A DNA stretch of 64,000 nt, from the NCBI RefSeq assembly GCF_000203815.1, contig NW_004457642.1, positions 372,001 to 436,000 on the forward strand. Reading direction: 5' to 3'. The notes under the pieces are model-generated. The model was not told the origin of the DNA. It ran no database searches and worked only from the letters and a program-made list of their open reading frames with translations. Source of the DNA: Cavenderia fasciculata (lineage: Eukaryota > Evosea > Eumycetozoa > Acytosteliales > Cavenderiaceae). Of this stretch, positions 12,078 to 25,100 are shown piece after piece. Within the stretch, counting starts at the first letter, position 1. Each line of letters opens with the position of its first letter. A program made the position numbers and the translations under genes.

Positions 12078-15000
12078 TTAGTTTGAGTCAATACTCTTTA
12101 ATTTGTTTGCAACCTTTTTATCGTATAGCCTGTTTAGTTTCTTCTTTTTGTAGTAGATGATCGATGCAGTGGCTAAAGCGATGGCAGCGATACCACCAAC
12201 TACCACACCAACTGCGATACGCCAAGCTGTCGATTGGGCACTACCGCCTCCACCACACTTGTCATTACCACCTGTTCCCTTGTCAATGAGCAGTGGAGTG
12301 AAATCAGGATCGAGAACACATGATTGACATTGAGGCAAGTTGATACCGAGTAGAGCAACCGATTCATTAACATTGCTAGTTGACTGTGTCAATGAAATGA
12401 GTTGTGTTTGTGAATAGGTTGGTCGACCATTTGATAGTGCAACATCAATAAATCTACCATTGAATTGAATATCATCTTTGATCACTCTGAGGTATTGCAA
12501 TGATGACAATGAATCATATGACAGTGGATCAATCTCTTTTTCATTGCAATCATATTGGACTGTTTGGTTGTTGATAATGACAGTTCTAAATACAACTCTG
12601 AGTGTTGCTAAATTTGAAGAGTATTGCCAATTTGTAATATTAATTGCCAGTTTTATAGAGTTTGGATTGATGTGTAATAGTTGATCTCCAAATTGAATAT
12701 CTCTTGGTTGTGTTGAGAATGATATCGTTGATAATACACTAACTGATTGGAAGTAGTCAAATGAAGGAGATGACTCATTTCCAGTTGGGTTGGCCAAAGT
12801 TGTATTTAATTGATAATCAACTACAGTTGTAATATTATTGGTTGATGCATTCACAATCCAAGTATAATCAGATATCAATAACTCCTTGTTATTAACAACA
12901 TCACCATTTAAATCCAATTCTTGAATAGACACAATTTCAAATTGGAAATCAATTCCATCAATATCAAATGATACTGTTGGGTCTGTTGTATTTGGTGTAA
13001 TCGTTGTATTTATAACTAAACATTAAAATCAAATTATTGAGTATTAGTATTTCTTGAAATGATTATTATTATTTTTGATTCAAACATACACTTTGTAAAA
13101 CATTCATCATCTTGATTATAATCCTTGTCACATTGGCAAATACCATATACATCACAAGTGCCATGACCATAACAATTTGATGTTTGTTGAATACATAATT
13201 GTTGTGGTGTATCTGTTGAAGATCCAGATGTAGTAGTTGTTGTGGTTGTAGTTGTTGATATTGGGTTCGTAGTCGTAGTTCCGCCATTATTATTATTTGG
13301 ATTTGGTTGACGTAGTTGTAAGATATTTCTAACATTTGTATTTTCGCCATCGACTAGTAATTGAACAGACGACAGTCCATAATTTGGTTGATTCGATAAT
13401 TGACAGTGAATGACTTGTTGCGATTTATCAACCACCGAGCAATCAAATGTATTATTCACCTTGATCGACAGATTCGATTGTCCAAAAGGTCCAAAATCAC
13501 CGTACAATGAAATATTTCTAGTTTGATTCAAGTTATATTCTCCCGACCCAATTACAGGATATGCTGTAAATCAAAAAATATTAATATTATTTAAATAATG
13601 TTTGGATATACTTTGTTTGATTACATACGCTTTGAACAATTATTATAATATCCACCATCATTATTACATAGACATTGACCAGTTTCATTACAATAACCAT
13701 TTCCCGAACACCTGTTGGTTTCAAGGTTACATTGACTTTGTGGGGTGGTGTAAGAGTATGCGTAAGTTGTCCAATACCCATTCTCGGTGACATTCATATA
13801 GGTTACACCTAGTGGTGCGTATGCATACAATGTACATTGTAAAAGATTGTTGTTGAATATACCCATATAGGTACATGGCACGGAATAGGTACTATTCTGT
13901 ATGAGGATCGAGTCAAATGTTCGTGGAGCAGTACCAAACTCACCGTTGATAGTGATAGAGGTTCCATAGACCAAATAATTGGGTGACACATTTGATATGA
14001 TTGGATAGGCTTGTGTAAAGTTAAATTGTGCTGTATCATAGGTAAGGGGGTTAGATATATTTAAAATGTGTGGTCCGTTTTGCAGTGTTCCAATCGTTTC
14101 CAATATTAATCTTGTACCATCGCTCATTGAAAATGAGCACATAGTAACCTTTCCAGTTAGTTGGGAAGTGAGTCTTGCCTCACTGGTGAAATTATCATTC
14201 TGGATGATTTGCATATCAATCCACAAATTATAGGCGCGTTGTGAAAATAAAACGGGTGGTGATATGAAATCAATGGTGACATCGGTGATTTGAACGTTTG
14301 CACTCCATTTTTCAAGTGGGTTTAGAAAGAAGGAATAGGGTATTGGCGACCAAGCAGGTCTAGTAATATTAAGTGGAATGATAGAGTTTGGAGTGGTAGC
14401 CATCGATAAACCACCGTATCCACCATACCCAATATTCGTTCCTTTCAATATACCTTGTCCATTAATTGTATAGATAATATTTGGAAGAAATTTAAAATCT
14501 AACAAATAAATAAATAAATAAATTAGTAAGAAGAATATAAATAAAATAATTATATTGTATATTGTATCTATAAATAGATACATACCACAAGCAAAAGTAG
14601 AAGGGTATGGTAAACTAGTAGAGAACCAGGCAGTCATATTATAATTACACCAAAAACAGTCTGGTACAGTTGGAATGGCAGTATTTTCAATATGAATTGT
14701 ATTCTTGCACATGGACACTGGAACGGGTGTGACAAGACCAAGATTGGATGCAACATTTAAATCCAACCAAACAGAATTTGCAAATATAGTTCCAAAATCG
14801 ATATTGACAAGTTGATTGAAACTCAAATCCAATGATTTAACTTGTGGTGGCATAGTAACACCTATAAAATTAATATAATTACCTTTTAATTGACTTAAAG
14901 TAATGAATTAAATATTAGTAAAATGGATAAATTTAATAGACTACCAAATGTGTACTTACATATTTGTCAAATTTGGTGGGAATTGTGATAATGGAAATGA

Positions 15001-16299
15001 AGTATATCCTCTATATGGTAGATTTCTTTTTAAAGGAAGGAATATTAATTAATTATTGAAATAATCGTATTTAATATTATTGTTGTTGTTGGTATACATA
15101 CAAATTAACAAGAGCAGGATAATTTATAGAATTGATTACGGGTGACAAGGTAGAGGTTGGTAGGGTACCACTAAGATCAAGTGTTACAAGACTACTAGTA
15201 TTTTTAATTTGTAAATGACATAATGAATTGTATCTCTCTACAGGCATCCAAGTTGTACAATATCTAAATTATATATTGATAAAAATAATAAATTAATTAA
15301 TAAAATAATGGTCAAATATATATATATATTAAGGGTTAATTGTTGTGATTTGGGGGGAATACAAACATTGATTTAGTAACACCAATTTCATAATTGATGG
15401 TGACAATAGTTTCATTTTCAAGTACGATACTAAACCCAGAAAGTTGTGGAAATGAATTAGACTTTAGATTAAATGTCTTTGGAGATGACAATGATGCGGC
15501 TTTATACTTGATTGAAAGTATATTTAAATTGGGTAGGTTTAAAGTATCATCAATTGAAATATCGACGAGTGGATTAAGAACAGAGATGAATGATGCAACT
15601 GTATTATTAAAGAATCCCGGAATACTTGTAATACCGTTGTAATTCAAGTCTATACTTTGTAAGGCAGTCAAATTGATTGGGAATCCAACAGGCACCGATG
15701 TGAGTTGTGGATAACCATTGATGATAATACTTTGAAGCAGAGGCAAATCTCTAACAAGGTTCAATAGATTGATTGAATTATCTGCCACTTCAACAACTTG
15801 TCTGATTTCTAGTACATTCAATTTAGGGAAATCCAATCTAACTAGATTTGTATCTGGTAATCCTCCACCTGTAAATGTTGATCCAACTAATGATCTAAAT
15901 ATAAATATATAGTAGTAGGATAGTAGTAGGGAGGGTATTGTTAGTATATGGATATATATATTTAATAATACAACATACATTTCAGTAATATGAGCATCAA
16001 TGTCAATGACAACACACGAGAATACCGTGGAGGAACAAACACTGGTTTGGTCTTGCCCAATATTAAGTTGGAACTGTCTGATTAAAAAGATTGCACTTCT
16101 TACTACAATTATAATTATAATAATTAAATAAATAAATAAATAAATACATGGATTATATTTACTATTACTTACATTCATCAATTGGTAAAGATTGTGATCT
16201 GGTTTGTTGTGGTATTAAAGTGAACAATAAAAATAGTAATAATACAACAGCAGAGAAAGAGGATTTTAAAGGCGTTGAAAAACACCCCATTGTAATCAT
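12078..16299 (-). CDS. ComC-like LRR-TIG-EGF receptor, array gene A (intact)
   Basis: Nine exons: 16173..16299, 15979..16102, 15367..15894, 15102..15263, 14960..15025, 14586..14871, 13631..14498, 13090..13563, 12078..13015; sum 3573 bases, 1190 residues with no break. The start at 16299 (a second in-frame ATG is at 16290) opens a signal peptide (SSFSAVVLLLFLLFTLIPQ). Residues about 80-430 are irregular leucine-rich repeats (NLTALQSIDLNYNGITSIPG), followed by a Cys-pair cap (CFWCNYN), TIG/IPT-like beta domains, EGF-like motif 1 (CNLETNRCSGNGYCNETGQC), a TIG-like domain, a Thr-rich stalk and EGF-like motif 2 (CYGHGTCDVYGICQC). The C-terminal exon is the ComC supersandwich domain with a membrane span (AWRIAVGVVVGGIAAIALATA) and a short basic tail. 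A is the most divergent copy. It keeps an intron between EGF 1 and the next TIG-like domain (13564-13630) and has the usual 25-base micro-exon fused to its neighbour. ComC in D. discoideum is tied to cell-cell communication in development; a similar surface role here is inference. Confidence 0.85.
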
Positions 16300-17025
16300 T
16301 CGAATTCTGATATTAATACTATGAGTGATTCGATCGATGAATGGTGGTGGGTGAAAGAGATGAATGGATAATAATAATACAAAGATATTTATAAATATAT
16401 AAAATATAGATATCTAGAGATAATGATACACAGTTATAAACTATTAATAGTATATAAAAAAGAATGAAGAGTAAGAAAGTATTGGGTTGTGCGCACAAGT
16501 AATGTACGTGGGGATCCTCCCTTAACAAGAGCATTGGTTGATTTCCTAGGAAGAACTCTGGTCAAACTCTTGTACACGCTATGCAAAGCTAGGCCTATCG
16601 ATAGAGCAGCAAGGGCCGATCTGCCTTCTTCACCACGGTTCGTTGACAACAACATTGCTTGGTTTGAGAATCTTGCGAAAAAAAGAATATCTGTCCCAGA
16701 AGATATTATTGTTAATAATATTTTCGAATATCTATGCATCAAATCTAACCAAGATCGATTATTTGCAAACATCTAAGCGTATTAGCTCTCGATTTAGAAG
16801 TCATGCTTATCCTCACTTTAGAATTTCGCACCTTGATTTAATTTGATTTATTATTTATTTCTTATTTTAGTACTCGACCTAATGTTTTGTTTTGGGAGAG
16901 GTAATAAAGGGTGGTGATTATCATTACCATTATTATAATACATGCAAAGATAGTAGTGGAAGTGGTAGTGGTACCAGAGTAGTAGTGTTTATTTAAATTA
17001 AATTTAAATTAAATTTGACCATTAT
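16300..17025. other. Intergenic region with an F-box-like remnant
   Basis: The gap lies between the start of receptor A and the end of the beta-trefoil gene. Apart from the F-box-like remnant (16634-16846) it holds AT-rich DNA and a short duplicated AATTTAAATTAA motif near 16990-17018. Frames opposite to the remnant appear to be shadows. Confidence 0.4.
16634..16846 (+). pseudogene. F-box-like protein remnant
   Basis: On the plus strand one frame reads VPEDIIVNNIFEYLCIKSNQ, closely resembling the start of dictyostelid F-box motifs (LPxDIIxxIFxYL). It ends at a stop near 16776. The following homologous-looking part (RISSRFRSHAYPHFRISHL), which resembles the usual continuation after an F-box, is in the neighbouring frame. 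So this looks like a short, frameshifted piece of a larger gene. Upstream in the same frame are GC-richer codons (16489 onward) of unknown origin. Confidence 0.35.
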
Positions 17026-17484
17026 TTAAAGGTCAAGGATTCTAAATACAGTTGTTGGTTGAGCAGTGACAGTGAGAGCACCTCCAGCTTCTGCCAAGTA
17101 AGTACCATGTACAGTCAAGATGTAGTAGTCGTTGATAGCATTGTTAATGCCATTGACAGGGATGAGCTTGAATCTTTCCCATGATTGGATGTTGCCAGAT
17201 CCCGAAGCAGCACCGCTTGGATTGACACTGATAAAGTTACGTCTGCTGTCTTCGAGGGCAATGTGGACATTGTCAGTCTCGTGCAACTGGAACTTTTCTT
17301 GAAGGTCAATCTTGGCAGCATCACACTTTACGATCTTGGCTCCCGATTCCCATGGCAGAGTGGTTCCTTGAACAGAGAGATACTTCCAGCTTCCAACAGC
17401 TTGGATGGCTACATAGGGGTGGGAACGACGACCACGTGATTCATGAGAAAAGATTTGGGTATGAAGAGTATTTGGTTGAGACAT
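17026..17484 (-). CDS. Beta-trefoil (fascin/hisactophilin-like) protein
   Basis: Single exon, 152 residues, no signal peptide, hence probably cytosolic. The sequence shows the three-fold pattern of a beta-trefoil: YVAIQAVGSWKYLSVQG, then VHIALEDSRRNFISVNPSG, then YYILTVHGTYLAEAGG, each followed by a W/F-x-x-F/I-x-L-type strand (EKFQLHE, WERFKLIPV, TVFRILDL). In dictyostelids such folds occur in actin-binding hisactophilin and in fascin-like domains; the His richness of hisactophilin is absent here. The start ATG follows an A/T-rich leader with TATATAAATAAT. The gene sits between receptor genes A and B and looks unrelated to them. Fold call moderate, function unknown. Confidence 0.7.
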   Translation of the reverse strand: MSQPNTLHTQIFSHESRGRRSHPYVAIQAVGSWKYLSVQGTTLPWESGAKIVKCDAAKIDLQEKFQLHETDNVHIALEDSRRNFISVNPSGAASGSGNIQSWERFKLIPVNGINNAINDYYILTVHGTYLAEAGGALTVTAQPTTVFRILDL

Positions 17485-17797
17485 TATTATTTATATAAAG
17501 AGATAAAGTAAAGTACTTGATTGATTGCAATGACATTAAGCAACCACAACATGTTCAATAAATAGTTTATGGTTATCGGTTCAATTGAACTTATGAGGTG
17601 TGCTGTTTGAGGAATCCCCCCCAACATCTTGGACAAATTACAAACATGTCTGCACAGAGGAATTTATTTAAATTAAATTTTCCAATCAAGATGGAGGGGT
17701 TAACAAGTTATTTTACAAATGTATCTGTTTGCTCGAGATATCTGTAATAAAAGACTCTTTTATTCTTTATTTGGAACTTGATCATGCGACATGTCCA
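17485..17797. other. Intergenic region
   Basis: About 310 bp between the beta-trefoil start and the stop of receptor gene B. I see no gene or clear element, only a C-run (CCCCCCAAC near 17617) and A/T-rich stretches. Confidence 0.4.
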
Positions 17798-20700
17798 CTA
17801 TGAAAAGTTCTTCAATTTATTTTGCATGTGCTTTACATTAGCATTTCTCTTTTTGATCTTATTGTAAGTAATGATAGATGCAGTTGCAATGGCTATGGCA
17901 CCAGCTCCACCAACAACACATCCAACAACGATTCTCCATGTATTTGATTTCTCGCATCCACTATCATTACTCTTGTCAATTAATAATGGCGAGAAATCAG
18001 GATCGAGAACACATGATTGACATTGAGGCAAGTTGATACCAATCAATGCAATCGATTGTTCATCATTACTAGTTGATTGTGTCAATGAAATGAGTTGTGT
18101 TTGTGAATAGGTTGGTCGACCATCTGACAATGCAACATCAATAAATCGACCATTGAATTGAATATCATCTTTGATTACTCTGAGGTATTGCAGTGATGAC
18201 AATGAATCATATGTTATTGGTTCAATTTGCTTGTCGTTACAATCGTATTCGACTGTTTGATTGTTGATGATGATGGTTCTAAATACAACTCTGAGTGTTG
18301 CCAAGTTGGATGAATATTGCCAATTTGTAACATTGACTGATAGTTTAATCGAGTTGGCATTGATGTGAAGTTGTTGATCTCCGAATTGAATATCTCTTGG
18401 TTTCGAAGAGAATGATATCGTTGATAGTACACTAACTGATTGGAATAGGATATTATTAATGTCTGTTGAAGAGTTGGTAAGTGGAATGGAAGGAAGGGTT
18501 GTATTTAATTGATAATCAACAATAGTTGTAATATTATTGGTTGATGCATTCACAATCCAAGTATAATTTGAAATAAATAATTCTTTAATAATATTACTGT
18601 CCAAATCCAATTCTTGAATGGATGCAACTTCAAATTGGAAATCAATTCCATCAATATCAAATGATACTGTTGGTGATGTTGTATTTGGTGTAATCGTTGT
18701 ATTTATAACTAAATATTAAATTAAATAAAAATAAATTAATTAATATTACTTTTTAATTAAATATTTAATTGTTTTTTTTTTAGATAGCATACACTTTGTA
18801 AAACAATTATCAACTGGGTTGAAATCCTTATCACATTGACATATTCCATTTATATCACAAACACCATGACCATAACAATTTGATGTTTGTTTTTCACATT
18901 GTTGTTGTGGTGTATCTGTTGATCCTCCTGTAGATGTTGTTGTTGTACCATTATTACCTCCATTATCAGGTTGTCTAAGATATAATATATCCTTTGCATT
19001 TGTATCCAAAGAATCAAGTTGTAATTGAACTGATGATAATCCATAATTTGGTGTTTCTCCAATTCACAAATGATTAACTGTTGGGATGTTGAATTAACAG
19101 TACAATCCAAAGTATTATTAATTTTAATTGATAAGTTTGATTGTCCGTACGGTCCAAAATCACCATTTAAACTAATTATTTTGTTATTTGTTGCATTATA
19201 ACTGGCAGATGAAATGATTGGATATGGTTTTGAACAATCATTATAATAAGCATTACTATTACAAATGCATTGACCAGTTGCATTACATTGACCGTTACCA
19301 TAACAATAATTGGTAGACTCTTGACAAATATGTTGTGGTGATATTTGATAGGTTGTTGTGTAATTATCAACCGAAACAAATATACTAGTTGGTTGTTCCA
19401 TCTGATCGACTTTACAAACAATTGTGGTTGGTGTAATTGATTGTATGGTACATGGTGAGTCTTGGTCAATACCGTTTTTAAGCGTTACCGATGGCGAGTT
19501 TAAATTTGGTCCAAAGTTGCCGGTCATGGTAACTATGCTTTGTGGGTGAATGATGATAGGGTGGACATTATTGACGATTGGATAGGCAAATGTAAAGTCT
19601 AATCCATAGGACAGCGACGAGTAGTCATTGAAAAACTTGACTTGATGGATACCTTGTGTTTGGGGATACACAGAACAATTATATGTTGTCGAGGTCCATA
19701 ACAACACGTTACAGTTAGTCACACCATCCACTGTCACATTGTGTGCCAAAAGATCGTTGAAAGTTTTCAACTCGATTGTGATGGTTGTGTATGGAATCGA
19801 TTGTACTGCTCTAACCGACCTGAAAATAAACCCAGAGTCAATGGCTGAGATATTGATACTGGGTGCTCCTGCAAATGTTGCTAGTGTCAATGTATAGTTG
19901 GTCAAAACTTTTGGAGTCGGAGCAAAAGTAACGATCATCTCTTTGTTGGCAATGATACGAGTCAAACCATACGTATTTCCTGATTGTAACTGACCCCATC
20001 CAATATTATTACCTAATTATGATAAATTTGAAAATTAATAATACTGTCGAAAGATCCATCTTCCTCTCTTGATGAAATGAAAATATAAATACCTGTAATT
20101 GTAAATCTTGATTGATTGGTTGCAAATATTTGTGAAGCTTGATCAACCGTAACTATATAGTAAAATAAATAATAAATAAATTAATATTCAAAATTAATTA
20201 TTATCTTTGTGGATCACCATGGTGATTTACATACAATTACAAACAAAATTAGGGTTTAATGGTAGATTGGTTTCAATGTTTTGATTGGTAGAGTTGTAGT
20301 AGCACCAAAAGCAGTCTGCCAGAGCACTGACAGATGTATTTAATACTCGAAGACTATGCTTACAATACGAGTCGGTGATTGGTCCGGCAAAACCAAGATT
20401 ATTACTAAGATATAATGATAACCCTCTATTGTTTGAAAAGATAGCGTCATGATCAAAATTTACAATTGAATTATTCGTTACATCAAAATTGGTTAGACCC
20501 GCGGGGACTGGAATAGATGGTACAATATCAATTTGGTTGTTTCCTATTTGTCTTTTTTTTTTTTCGAAAATGAAATATATTAGTTTATAATAATTATTTA
20601 TATTAAAATAATTGGTACTTACAAAACCTGCAAGGAAGATGGATAAGATTGAAATGGAAATTTTTTTAAATTACAGTCGTTCATTGTTAAAGTTTTCAAA

Positions 20701-22066
20701 TCTGTATAAAAAGTATTATTCATTGGAAATGGTGAAATGGTTCCTGTAACTTTTCTAGAGTAGATCACGATAGTATAAGTATCATCATGAGACAAAAAAA
20801 AAATATTATTTATATACATAACTACATACATGAGTGTTAAAAAAGATGCACTTGTCAAAACCAAGTTACATTGTGCACCAACACCTGTACATGTACTTTT
20901 TTTTTAGTAAACAAAAGGTTAGTTAGTTAGTTTGCTTTTCATCTACATCACCAAAAGAGAAGTATAAGCTATTTACATTGATTTTGTGTTATTATCCTTA
21001 AAATCATGGAATAAAGTAAAATTGGAACCTTGATCCAAAATAAATGTCCTATACAAGAGAGGGATATGTTAAAAAAGATGTTGTTGTTACAATTATTTAT
21101 ACATACACTGATGATAATGATGGAAATGTTTGAGAAGAAAGGGTGATACTGTAAGGGTTGTTGGTTAGATTTAATCTAAAATGAATGGCTGAGAGTAATG
21201 GAAGACCAAGTCGAGAGGAAGGGATAGAAACAGATTCAATGGGCTCGTTGATATGCAGCATTGAAAGTTTTGGCATATTTGTGAGTATAGAGAGAGGAAC
21301 TGTTTTAATACCGTTGTTGATCAGTATCAAACGATCGAGGTTCGCCATATTCGTAAATTCATTGGGGATGTATGTAAACGAGGGGTCTTTTACTATTTCA
21401 ACATTGACAAGGGACTTCACCGTTGAGAGATACTTTAAAATGTTGATTGATTGATTCGCTACTTGTACCGCTTGAAGAAAACCAATCGTGACTAATTCCA
21501 AAGAAGGTAGATAGAGTGTGATATCGGGGTTTGGAGTACCAACATCTAAATACGTACTAATAGATAGATATCTAAATTTGATTTAAATATAGATGGGTCT
21601 ATTAATATTGAAATTCATTCATCGAATAATGCTTTCTTTCATTTGCTACTTTACATTACTCTAACATGAAACTGTCCATCAGAGGTCTGATTATCGCATC
21701 TAAATATATATGTAGTACTACAGATTGCATCGGGTTGTATTATCGGTTGACCATACTGTCTACAACAAACAAACAAACAAATATTTCAGTTAAATTAGTA
21801 ATTATAATATTTTTGCACAATGAGTATGATCATCACACCACCAATACTTATTTTTCTTTTTCTTTTATAAATATTTACTTTATAAAAAATAAAACAGAGT
21901 CAACTATTGGTATTGAAACGAAGAAAAGTAAGTAGGTATTATAATATGTCTCTTCACTCTACATACTCTCTGGTTGTGTTAGGGACTGACTGTTACTTGA
22001 GTAAACAAAGATTGTTAGTAGTAGTACTTTCAATAATAATACTGACAAAACACTACACTTTATCAT
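17798..22066 (-). pseudogene. ComC-like receptor, array gene B (one frameshift)
   Basis: Eleven exons: 21967..22066, 21879..21903, 21655..21759, 21107..21571, 20977..21048, 20830..20895, 20623..20754, 20235..20551, 20093..20152, 18793..20012, 17798..18708. The layout is as in the other copies: signal peptide (MIKCSVLSVLLLKVLLLTIF), 25-base micro-exon (DSVLFFIK), LRR exons, TIG-like domains, EGF (CQESTNYCYGNGQCNATGQC), TIG-like domain, short stalk, EGF 2, supersandwich domain, membrane span and tail. Compared with its near-twin gene E (33.5 kb), one G is missing in a GGTGG run near 19051-19056, which shifts the frame just before the motif NYGLSSVQL; all else sums in frame. Several hundred bases of the TIG exon and some introns are almost identical to E. 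This may be a true pseudogene or a single-base assembly error. Confidence 0.75.
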
Positions 22067-22196
22067 TCTCTAAAGACTCTCTACTAGTATCGTTGTTTAG
22101 CACTTAAAATAACAATAGTGATGATGGTGGCGAACTAACGAGTCGTTGATATGTTTTAATATTTTATTGGTTTTCCCAAAATATCTGTTAATATCT

Positions 22197-25100
22197 CTAA
22201 TTCAATGATTGTAATCTCATTTGCATTTTTTTGTTGATTCTCATCTTGGCTTGTGTCTTTTTGATTGCGATGGTTGCTGCTGCTGTGATGGTGAGAGCAC
22301 CAACTCCACCAACAACACATCCAACTATGATTCTCCATGTATTTGATTTACTGTCTCCACACCCACTATCATTACTCTTGTCAATTAATAATGGTGAGAA
22401 ATCAGGATCGAGAACACATGATTGACATTGTGGTAAGTTGATACCAATCAATGCAATCGATTGTTCATCATTGCTGCTTGATTGTGTCAATGATATGAGT
22501 TGTGTTTGTGAATAGGTTGGTCGACCATCTGAAAGTGCAACATCAATAAATCGACCATTGAATTGAATATCATCTTTGATCACTCTGAGGTATTGCAATG
22601 ATGACAATGAATCATATGTCAATGGATCGATCTCTTTTTCATTGCAATCGTATTCAACTGTTTGATTGTTGATGGTGATTGTTCTAAATACAACTCTGAG
22701 TGTTGCCAAGTTTGATGAATATTGCCAATTTGTAACATTGACTGATAGTTTAATCGAGTTGGCATTGATGTGAAGTTGTTGATCTCCAAATTGAATATCT
22801 CTTGATTGTGTTGAGAATGATATCGTTGATAGTACACTAACTGATTGGAATAGGATAGAGTTGATATCGGTTGTAGTGTTGTCTTTTAAAGTTGTATTTA
22901 ATTGATAATCAACAATAGTTGTAATATTATTGGTTGATGCATTCACAATCCAAGTATAATTTGAAATAAATAATTCTTTGGCAATATTACTATCAAAATC
23001 CAATTCTTGAATAGATACAACTTCAAATTGGAAATCAATTCCATCAATATCAAATGATACTGTTGGTGAGGTTGTATTTGGTGTAATCGTTGTATTTATA
23101 ACTAAATAAATAAAATTATTATTAATATTTCTATTTTTTTTTAATTAATTTTAAATAACATACACTTTGTAAAACAATTATCATCTGGATTATAATTATC
23201 TTGACATTGACAAATACCATTCATATCACAAGTACCATGACCATAACAATTTGATGTTTGTTTTTCACATTGTTGTTGTGGTGTATCTGTTGTTGGTCCA
23301 CCTGTTGTTGATGTTGAATCAGTAGTTGTAGTGGTCGATCCAGTAGTAGTACCATTATTACCTCCATTATCAGGTTGTCTAAGATATAATATATTCTTTG
23401 CACTCGTATCTAATGAATCAAGTTGTAATTGAACTGATGATAATCCATAATTTGGTGTTTGATCCAATTCGCAAATGATTCATAGTTGTGATGTTGAATT
23501 AACCTTACAATCCAAAGTATTATTAATTTTAATTGATAAGTTTGATTGTCCAAAAGGTCCAAAATCACCATTAATACTAATTATTTTGTTGTTTGTTTCA
23601 TTAAAATAGGCAGAAGATATGATTGGATATGGTTTTGAACAATTAAAATAATATGCATTACTTTTACAAACACATTGACCAGTTGTATTACACTGACCGT
23701 TACCATGACAATTGTTGGTTGATTGTTGACATAATTCTTGGGCACTGAACATTTTACCATACTGTCCTGACAAAGTTTGATCGACTGTAACATTGAAATA
23801 AAATCCATTTTGGGTTAATGGCAATGGGGCAATAATCACCAGTGAGTATTGAGAAATAGATTGAATTTGGCAGCTGACGGGTTCGACACTACCAACTCCA
23901 TAGAGGATAGAAACTGATGGGGATGCAAAAGTTGGACCATAGTATCCAGGTAAAGAGATAATTGATCCGTGGTAAAATGGAATGGGACTGGCATTGGCAA
24001 CAGATGGATACTGAATACTGAAATTATATGTCCGCGACACATATGGATTGGCAACATGCAGTTGATAAGGTCCTGGATCGTTTCTAGGGGTCGGACATAT
24101 GACATTGATATTTCCACCGGTGGGATCAGAGGCTGTACAAATTTGTGAATTATCAAGTACCCAAGTATGATCTAGGAAGGCGTTGAATCTTGACAAGAAA
24201 AGTTTAATTTCGACGAATCCATAGGTTTTGGTTTTGATAATAGGGACCAAATTAATACCGGCTTCTAGAATGGTCAATACTGATTTTGGAGGATTATTGT
24301 TATTAACTGCATCTATGACTGAACCCCATTGAATTGTTAGATTTGTTGGTTGCAGTGGTGGAGTGGTCAAGTAGACTTGAATCATTTGATTTCCAATGAG
24401 TGGTTTCATTGAATAATTAGCAGGTTTGTAAGATCCAAACCCAATATTTATACCAGTAACTGTTAAGTACCCCTGATTAGAGATAAATAATCCATTTGGT
24501 GGAGTATTAATTGAATCTAAAAAAAGGTTAAAATTAATTATTAAATCAAAAACAAAAACAAAACATATACATACAATCACAAACAAAATTGGTTGGGGAT
24601 TGTACGGAGGTTTGAATGAGTGTGGTATAGTTATAATAGCACCAAAGACAATCTGGCAAGTTGGTAATGGCGGTGTTTAGAGCTTGGAGACCAGCTTTGC
24701 AATAGGCCTGTGTAATGGTATCATCAAATGCAGGGTTATCCTTCATATTGAATATGACAAGACTCACATTGGCTGAAAACATAGTGTTTGCATCCAAATC
24801 GGTGATGGAATTGTTGTAATAATTAAGTGAAGTCATTGAAGATGGGAGTGGGAAGCTTGGAACACTTGATATCTTGTTGGAATTTAAATTCCTATTAAAG
24901 AAATGGGATTAGTATTTTAAGAGATGGGTAAGTTGGATTAAACATACAATCTTTCTAATTTAGGTGGATAAGAGGTTTCAATTGGATAGGTATCAAGTCC
25001 TGTATCTGACATTTCAAAACTGACCAATGATTGATAAATGTCACCTATGACAGGGAATGGTGAAATGGTTGAACCATTTCCTGAAATGGATCTATCATTA

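Noticed and set aside
13621-14853. One continuous 410-codon frame in gene A
   Set aside because: It reads through a real intron (14499-14585) that has GTATGT and TTAG borders; the spliced model matches all sister genes.
22067-22196. Possible extra exon between genes B and C
   Set aside because: Only 130 bp, AT-rich, no splice sites in phase; it is simply the short spacer.
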